Of a stretch of 64,000 bases of DNA, positions 57,540-64,000 are shown piece by piece. A program made the position numbers and the translations under genes. The DNA lies in the NCBI GenBank assembly GCA_028015205.1, contig CM051516.1, positions 38,702,230 through 38,766,229 of the forward strand. The letters are read 5' to 3'. Position 1 is the stretch's first letter, and the number at the start of each line of letters is the position of its first letter. This DNA is from Mytilisepta virgata. Taxonomy: Eukaryota; Mollusca; Bivalvia; Mytilida; Mytilidae. A model generated the notes under the pieces. The model was not told the DNA's origin, ran no database searches, and worked only from the letters and a program-made list of their open reading frames with translations.

Positions 57540-58945
57540 AATACATGTTAGTGTAAAAATGAACAACTTTGGTTGATTGAATAAGGTCCACCAGGAGTTA
57601 GCAAGTTCTTTTTCCTGTTTAATACGTTAAATTTGTCGCATTGCATGAGCAAACTTGAACAATATGCCAAAGATTTTTCTCTAGACCTTAGCTTTATAAA
57701 TTTAAGTTTTTCATTGACTTAAAAGAAAAGTTCATGTCAAATCAGATGACAGATAGCTATACCAACATGTCGATACGTTAGAATTTGCGTATTCAAAGTA
57801 CATGTTGTTAAAACGTTTAAAAAAATAGAAAAAAACAATACCAATAAATTTCTTTTTTCTGTAATCGTTTTTACCGTTGGATAAAAAGGCATAGCATAGA
57901 AACCGATGGCGTTTCTGATGTACATCTATATTGATTATATTTTGATAGGTCTAGAGAGAGTTAATATTGCCACTTTCTGATTTCCCATAGTAACTGTTTG
58001 AAAAACTAATTTCCTTTGACCTTCCGTTTACATTTTTGAGTATTCATGATTTTTTATGTACTTTTGATATATTAAAATATTTCAAGTATTTACCAATGGA
58101 TGACGTCAAGAAGTCCTTATCCAATCAAACAAGCATGACAGAAGATTAGTGGATTAGCCTGACCATTCCTAAGTGTCTGTACCGAGTAAGACTATCACGA
58201 CCCTTAAGGTATTTTAGGAATATTTATAAGGAATATGGTGTGTAAAGTCTACATACTAAATTCCTACATACACACAAAAAAGTTTAAATTAAAAGAACAA
58301 CGATTTTGTCTTAATTTGTTTTTATCCAGTTAAGGTCATACTTATAAAAATCTCACACTGAAAATTTGCTTTTGTTTTCTCGGGGGTGGTAATCCTGTTG
58401 ATTCCCACCCATAAATGCAAAAACCAACGGGTAAACCCACATAACCCGTGTTTAAGACACCACGTAACATAAGAAAATTCCAAATCTGTTTGGAAACATA
58501 CATGTATATTGTCCGTACTACGAGTCTTCCCATTAGATATTAGCTTTTGATTTTTCCTTGAAGATCTTTCTTAATAAAAAAAACTTTGTATGATTCAAAG
58601 AAGTGTCGCCTTGTTCTGCTTTTAAATAAATTTTGCTTATTTTCCACTTTATTACCTATTCATAAATTCATATATAATGCATGTTTAATGAAAACATCCA
58701 GAGCAACGGAAAAAAAATATAAAAAAACCAGTGTAAATGCAGTGATTAATTCGCTGGTGAGTAATAAGTCTTAATGGATTTGAACTAAAATGTTTTTCAT
58801 TGCACCAATATTTATATTATATAACAGACTGCAATGGATTGTACAATATAGTATTGATTCCATTACAAATATAATACAAACATATGAAACAAAAAACAAT
58901 ATAACTCTTAAACAATGCTATTGTAAACGGGAGTACTTATTACGT
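57540..58945. other. Intronic, no recognised feature
   Basis: I see nothing supportable. Confidence 0.4.
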
Positions 58946-58950
58946 TTGTA

Positions 58951-58976
58951 TACTCTCTCAAAAAAGAAACGCAACA
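58951..58976 (+). repeat. Left terminal inverted repeat of Tc1-like copy B
   Basis: It is a perfect 26-bp inverted match to 60448-60473. Confidence 0.96.
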
Positions 58977-59213
58977 TCAGATTATCTTTTTGAAATATTA
59001 TTTTTCCGGACAAATAACCAATAAATATCAAAATATATGTACACATGATCATAATTACACCTTCATAAAAAGTTTCCAGGTACAATCATTTAAATTCATC
59101 CACCCGTAAACGACTTTGGTCGCAATCTGGGACACCCTACGATTTACGCATTGCCAAAAACTGGGTCGACTTTCACGTGCAAATCATGGGTTATTTTTTA
59201 GCTCAGTCAGTCG

Positions 59214-59222
59214 GTATAAAAA
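59214..59222 (+). promoter_or_regulatory. TATA box of Tc1-like copy B
   Basis: GTATAAAAA is 65 bp before the transposase ATG, matching the arrangement in copy A. Confidence 0.55.
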
Positions 59223-59279
59223 CCCGGTATTTCTTTTCATGAATGCATTCGTAAAATAAAATTCTGATGAGGTGACGCT

Positions 59280-60287
59280 ATGCCAAGGTTAGACGCTGCT
59301 ACCCGGAATATCGCTATCGGACGACTAGAGGCCGGAGAATCACAGAATGCTGTTGCTGTAACGTACAATGTTCATCGTAGCACAATTTCACGCCTTTGGG
59401 GACGCTACCTGCAGCTTGGTACTACGACAGATCGGCCACGTTCAGGGCGCCCGCGTGTTACAACCAGGGCGCAAGATCGTTACATCAGACTTTTCCATCT
59501 GCGGAATAGGACTATTGCTGCAACAGAAACAGCTGTAAACGTCCCTGGGTTGCGCCGTATATCAGCACAGACAGTACGCAATCGGTTACGTTCTCATGGA
59601 TTGAGGGCAAGAAGACCTTACTTTGGAGCAACACTGAGACGCCAACACCGCCGAGCGAGGGTTAGATGGTGTACTACAGTTCGTGCATGGAATTTACAGA
59701 ACTGGAGAAGAGTATGGTTCAGCGATGAGTCACGTTTTCAACTGGAAAAGCGAGATGGTCGCATACGTGTGTATAGGCGCCGAAACGAACGTTTTGCGCA
59801 AAACTGTGTTGTGGAGAGAGACAATTTTGGCGGAGGCAGTGTTATGATGTGGGCCGCTATTTCTTATGCCAGAAACACACAGCTGATACATATCCAAGGC
59901 AATCTGAACGCTGTTAGGTATAGAGACGAAATTTTACGACCTCATTTATTGCCCGTAATTGACATTCGGAGAGAAATTTTTCAGCACGACAATGCCCGAC
60001 CACATACAGCACGTGTAACAGTAGACTTTTTAGAACAACAGAATGTCAATGTGATCCGTTGGCCGTCACGATCACCCGATCTTAATCCAATTGAACATTT
60101 GTGGGATGAAGTGGATCGGCGCGTGCGCCAACGACAACCACCACCGCAAAATCTGCAACAATTACAGCAGGCACTTCAGTTTGAGTGGCAAAGGATACCG
60201 CGTGTTCGAACTCAGCGTTTAATTCAATCTATGCCAAGAAGAGTCGGGGCTGTGTTACAAGCAAATGGTGGACATACCAGATATTGA
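59280..60287 (+). CDS. Tc1-like transposase, 335 aa, DD34E intact
   Basis: This DDE transposase should cut at the element's inverted repeats and insert at TA. A helix-turn-helix spans about residues 5-50 and a GRPR motif residues 56-59, for binding the ends. The catalytic residues are D149 (WFSDES), D237 (FQHDNARPHTA) and E272 (SPDLNPIEHLW). There are 34 residues between the second Asp and the Glu, the Tc1 DD34E spacing. The full family length ends in NGGHTRY like copy A. There is no stop or frameshift. It is about half identical to copy A by eye, so the two belong to different Tc1-like families rather than being recent duplicates. The start is the first ATG and aligns with MPRL of copy A. 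Codon use is GC-richer than the intron around it. Confidence 0.95.
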   Translation: MPRLDAATRNIAIGRLEAGESQNAVAVTYNVHRSTISRLWGRYLQLGTTTDRPRSGRPRVTTRAQDRYIRLFHLRNRTIAATETAVNVPGLRRISAQTVRNRLRSHGLRARRPYFGATLRRQHRRARVRWCTTVRAWNLQNWRRVWFSDESRFQLEKRDGRIRVYRRRNERFAQNCVVERDNFGGGSVMMWAAISYARNTQLIHIQGNLNAVRYRDEILRPHLLPVIDIRREIFQHDNARPHTARVTVDFLEQQNVNVIRWPSRSPDLNPIEHLWDEVDRRVRQRQPPPQNLQQLQQALQFEWQRIPRVRTQRLIQSMPRRVGAVLQANGGHTRY

Positions 60288-60447
60288 CAATTTATGAGTG
60301 ATTTATTGACAATATGTGACAAACTGTGATATTCCAAGGTAAAAGAACTCATGAACAAGAAGTGTGCCAATTTTTGCATTCCTGTGTAAATTATTTATAT
60401 CATAAATTATGAAAATAATATATGAAGTAAATTTCCTATTTTCTGTA

Positions 60448-60473
60448 TGTTGCGTTTCTTTTTTGAGAGAGTA
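60448..60473 (-). repeat. Right terminal inverted repeat of Tc1-like copy B
   Basis: It is a perfect inverted match to 58951-58976, followed by TA. Confidence 0.96.
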
Positions 60474-60818
60474 TATTTTATCACTATGATGATGTGAAAA
60501 AATAATACGTTACCAATAATGTTATTAGTATTGAGTGCTCTACCTGAGACAAATCGTTTACAAAAAACAATATGTATCATTAGAGACAACGATTCTCATG
60601 TATCTCCAATATCTGCTTCGTTTATTTGCATATTACATGTTCGAAACTTGTAAAAAAAAGCCTTTCATGAATCATAATGGAGCATCCTTTGTTTCAGTTG
60701 GCAGATGGACGGTTTTGTTAAGTAAAAGCGCATGCTGTTAAGAGGTTTGTTTTGTACTGTCTAAACTCAATTCTCTTTGGGTTACTATGTATCTTTTTTA
60801 TTAATTTGTACTGTGTTA

Positions 60819-61049
60819 GGGAGCAACCATTTGATTTTTATTTGGGGGGGGGGATAGGATCAAATGTTTGGTCCTGCCTATTTTTTTCATCGAAATTTTG
60901 GTCCTGGATTTTTTCGACCACGATTGCGGCCAAAATTCTTATTGCATTTTTTTCACACCTTAAGTGATCCTGCCTTTTTTATTTTGCCAAAATCCTAGTC
61001 CTGCCTTTTTATTCCCTCCCCCCCCAAAAAAAATCAAATGGTTGCTCCC
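60819..61049. mobile_element. MITE with GGGAGCAACC inverted termini and TTA target duplication
   Basis: GGGAGCAACCATTTGATTTTT at the left is inverted exactly at the right (AAATCAAATGGTTGCTCCC), with TTA at 60816-60818 and 61050-61052. The 3-bp TWA target site points to PIF/Harbinger-type mobilisation. The interior is a set of GGTCCTG(G/C) T-run phrases and has G- and C-runs. It is 231 bp and non-coding. Partial copies lie at 2036 and 6634. Confidence 0.85.
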
Positions 61050-61054
61050 TTAGT

Positions 61055-63425
61055 CTCATGAATTCGCTTTCTTTTATTTTGATTTTATCAACGTTCCCCT
61101 TTGTCTTATTGCTCCGGAATTCTTTGCCGGAATATAATAAAATAACACAGACACGGTATATGGACAAGAACCGCTTTTAAAGAATGAATCTACGGATAGA
61201 TAAGCAGAAGTTGGTCGCTCTGGAGCCTTGTAATGTCGACAAAAACGCAATCTGGCCTTTGAATTATCACAAACCGACCAACAATGCCATTGTTTATATT
61301 GAGATATCATAGACAAATTGCTTTTAATGCCGTAAAAGACTTGTCGCACAGAAATTTTTGAACATTATTTTGATGTTGATATTGATAAATACCAAAAAAT
61401 CCTAATTAAAAACAGATACAGAGAATATCAAAGAAATTATGGAAATATAACAATAAAGGCACCTATTTTTTAGTGAAGAATTCCCGCCAGAAAACATTCA
61501 GAGAACACATACTCATGATTTCCAGGAAAAAACACACTTAGACAAAAACAAAACAAAACAACACAAAAACATACGAACAAAGTCACATCTTTAAGTCAAA
61601 GCGGTGAAGATCGACTGTCAAATTAAAAACAACATCAACAACAAATGACCCAAGCATTTATATTATTCTTTATATTGAAAGTTGCTACAAGAGTCTTCAA
61701 CAATGAGCTAAAGTCTCGCAATTTATAGGAAAATCCACAAAGATACTCCTACCATTGTATAATTTTCCTATTTGAAATTAGTTTGTCTAATGATGAAGTC
61801 ATTCCACGGTTTTCCTGAGACATCGTTGAAATAAAAAGTCTTCTGTGTTGAATCCAAGCATAAAAAACGACGAAAACAAAAGGAGTATGTTTAATGCCAT
61901 CGATTTTAGATGAAACTGGATTTTACAAGATTGTGCTACAAGATAATACTAACATTATAGGATATTGTTCATTGTATTTTCTAAACCTTCAATTGTTATG
62001 CTGCATTGGTCATGAATAATGAAATGGAAAATTTATAGCATAAAGTCACGCAATAACTTACTTATACAAATGTTCGTTCTTCAAGGAAATCGTTCTATAT
62101 TATATCGTTAAATCAAGAAAAATATGCAAAACTTTTATTTTGATTGCAATGATAACGTAGATTTTCTTAACAAGTTACTTTAGTTCTAGCGTTCCTTCAG
62201 TGTGGACCTTTATACATAAATATTGTTTTATTGCTTGAAAACATAACCCCAAGAGAAGCCTTTATCAATAATTCAGTAACTGGGATGGGGAATGAAGAGT
62301 CTCTGATATTATTTTGGGTGACTTTACATCATGTCTTCAAGAGTATAACTATATGGTTGAGTTGCTAGTGTTTCTGTACAAGTTTTGAAATGGATATTTT
62401 TTTTTCAAATATGTATTTACCAATTTCTATCGTAACTTTGGTATATATTGTATTTTAATATTAGAACCAGAACCATATACTATGATGGTATATAAAGACC
62501 AAGACTATGCTAATGTGTGGTTAAGTTTTATTATTTTTTTGTATATGTATTTTTATGTGTATATTGATAATTTAGTTTGCTCCTTTACATAATACATACA
62601 CAATATTCTTAATTTCAAATCTCAATTTTGTTTAAATTTAAAGTTTCATATTGTCTGGTGTTGAATTTCTATAATGTCATTGCTATGGTGATCATTTAAG
62701 CATTAAACAAACAATTTTTGTACCAATATATACACATTTATTTATTTATTTCATTTATTTTATTTTATTTTAGGGCATGTCGCAATTAAGATACTGTTCA
62801 TCTAAACTTGAGACGGAGAATTTCACACAGCTATAATGCGATGCTCTGCCTTAGGTTACATGTAGCTGTAATGCGATGCTCTATCTTAGGTTTAAGGTAA
62901 ATTACAGAATAAAGTCAGCAATGGGGTTATTCTAAGAAAAAGGCACGCAAACAATGAACAAATCAAGAAATCAGAAAATCAGGAATGAATTATATATACA
63001 TGTATTTTTTAAAGCAGAGTATATGTCCAAATCTGTTTTTTTAAATAGTAAAGTTAAGAAAATATCATTATTACAGAAGCGGTTGTCAGTTTCAAGTTCC
63101 AAAGAATAAATATTCTCAAAAGAGACAACGGCCATAAAAAATGTGTCCAGTGTAAAAGTAAAACTTCCAATTTGACCTAATTTACATCAACGTAAAAAAA
63201 AAGAAATTCATACTACCTCAGAAAGTTTTGTTTCTTTTGGGGGAAAATAACTCCAAAAAATATAGAGAATTTTATTCCCTATTTCAAATTATCTTCAGTT
63301 AAAATCCAGTTATAGTAATCAATGACAGTGATAAACTCCATGGTATTAAAAATTTAAATTGAGATAGGAATTTGCTTTTAATTTTATTTTATCAATTTTT
63401 CTTTAAATTATTTAAAAAATCATAT
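61055..63425. other. Intronic, no recognised feature
   Basis: A Cys-containing 91-codon minus-strand frame (61349-61074) has no consensus splice sites in the phase needed by the surrounding gene, so it was not joined. A 30-bp phrase with GCTATAATGCGATGCTCT/GCTGTAATGCGATGCTCT is repeated at about 62831 and 62867. Confidence 0.35.
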
Positions 63426-63432
63426 TACTTAC

Positions 63433-63496
63433 CTAAATCAAAACAGGATTCTAATATAAAAACAAATAAAAGTAAAATATATCGAAATTTCTTCAT
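63433..63496 (-). CDS. Small membrane protein, exon 1 (signal peptide)
   Basis: The ATG (63496, with A at -3) opens MKKFRYILLLFVFILESCFD and L: two lysines, a hydrophobic core, then a small/polar region, a textbook secretory signal. The exon ends TTTAG followed by GTAAGTAAT, a near-perfect donor, leaving one base of a codon (phase 1). Joined to exons 2 and 3 it gives a 73-residue precursor: signal peptide (about 1-18), a short ectodomain with one glycosylation sequon, one transmembrane helix, and a WKCCCGDKN tail. The introns are 6.85 and 7.11 kb. A start codon further upstream is out of frame or absent. I know no named family that fits. Confidence 0.72.
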
Positions 63497-63547
63497 TTTT
63501 AGTTTTAGTCATAATCCTGCTAGAACATTATTCCGTATTTTCAGAAT

Positions 63548-63590
63548 TTCCGGTATGACTGCTTCCAACTGACGATCTTACAAGTTCCGG
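63548..63590 (-). promoter_or_regulatory. Two ETS-like CCGGAA sites, possible bidirectional promoter
   Basis: CCGGAA occurs on the minus strand at 63553-63548 and 63590-63585, 50-95 bp upstream of the exon-1 ATG, in the least AT-rich stretch nearby. On the plus strand a strong donor (GTAAG followed by GTGAGT, 63657) follows this region, as if a divergent transcript starts here. Confidence 0.35.
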
Positions 63591-63656
63591 TTCTCGCACT
63601 ATTAGCTACTGACAGACGATTGCTTAATTCTCCTGCAATCGATTCCAGCACGTAAG
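63560..63656 (+). other. Possible non-coding first exon of a divergent plus-strand gene
   Basis: The only direct evidence is the consensus donor AAG|GTGAGT at 63656/63657 following a relatively GC-rich segment without an ATG frame. The start is unknown, and any coding exons would lie outside the window. Confidence 0.22.
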
Positions 63657-63979
63657 GTGAGTATCGATCAGTATGGTTGCTAACATTAACGGCAAATAAA
63701 TTACAGATTATCCTTTGGAAATAAAGTAAAGGAAATATTTATGTAGGGTTTACAAGTTTGGATACTTAACGTCAAAACAATATCTCCAACAGAACAGGAA
63801 AATTCAATAAAACTCAATAATGAACTTAAAAGTTCTACAAAGAAAATTATCGCTTAATTAGATCTTATGAATTTCTGAGGAATAGGTTCCATTCATTTGA
63901 ATTCAGTACATTCAAACATGATACCTAGATCATTTACTAAAGTTTACTTAAAAATTATTCAGTTTTAATGACGTTTACC

Positions 63980-64000
63980 AAAAAAAAAAAAAAAAAAAAA
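63980..64000 (+). repeat. A-run at the window edge
   Basis: At least 21 A continue to the last base. It could be a retroelement tail cut by the window edge. Confidence 0.7.

Larger units (their letters stand above)
58951..60473 (+). mobile_element. Tc1-like DNA transposon, copy B (apparently intact)
   Basis: The 26-bp perfect terminal inverted repeats are at 58951-58976 and 60448-60473 (TACTCTCTCAAAAAAGAAAC then GCAACA). TA target duplications flank them at 58949-58950 and 60474-60475. The element is 1523 bp and contains one full-length transposase with all catalytic residues. It lies inside intron 1 of the minus-strand membrane-protein gene, on the opposite strand. Confidence 0.96.

Noticed and set aside
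61074..61349. 91-codon Cys-containing frame in intron 1 of the membrane-protein gene
   Set aside because: It has no consensus acceptor or donor in a phase that would keep the gene open.
1..64000. CRISPR arrays, bacterial operons, ribosome-binding sites and rRNA
   Set aside because: The DNA is eukaryotic; the only regular arrays are the 62-bp minisatellite and short MITE-internal repeats, with no spacer structure, and no rRNA signature was seen.

Overview
The window looks like nuclear DNA of a bivalve mollusc, most likely a mytilid mussel. It is AT-rich and mostly non-coding, with GT-AG introns of several kb. It carries a mixture I recognise from bivalve genomes: Tc1-like transposons, Helitron-type elements, tRNA-derived SINEs, many palindromic MITEs, and a dispersed repeat that begins with a GTCGAGC hairpin. 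The species call is inference from repeat types; nothing was searched.

Layout. 0-7.3 kb: a complete Tc1-like transposon whose transposase has lost its second catalytic Asp, then a chain of dispersed repeats. 7.3-15.8 kb: mostly featureless, with a repeat-derived TATA box in front of a signal-peptide exon on the plus strand (12.7 kb) and a LINE fragment. 15.8-17.55 kb: a minisatellite of about 28 copies of a 62-bp unit that contains a hairpin. 19-24.5 kb: another LINE fragment, a candidate 21-nt micro-exon, a young SINE with a perfect 13-bp target duplication, foldback elements and a MITE built of 21-bp-spaced palindromes. 24.97-26.74 kb: the only long intact host-like ORF, a single-exon 590-residue disordered protein on the minus strand. 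28-40 kb: two inverted non-autonomous Helitrons about 9.4 kb apart, with retroelement debris between them. 40-49 kb: foldback elements, MITEs and SINEs. 49.3-63.5 kb: a three-exon gene on the minus strand, found from splice sites and reading phase. It encodes a 73-residue single-pass membrane protein (signal peptide, 32-nt micro-exon, transmembrane exon with a Cys-rich tail). A second, apparently intact Tc1-like transposon lies in its first intron.

Functionally there are three groups. (1) Host genes: the disordered protein, the tiny membrane protein with a possibly bidirectional promoter near 63.55 kb, and an incomplete plus-strand secreted-protein gene. (2) Autonomous DNA transposons: one dead, one apparently intact. 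(3) Many non-autonomous or decayed elements, some with hammerhead-ribozyme-like cores. Coordinates of dispersed repeats are by eye and can be off by some tens of bases.
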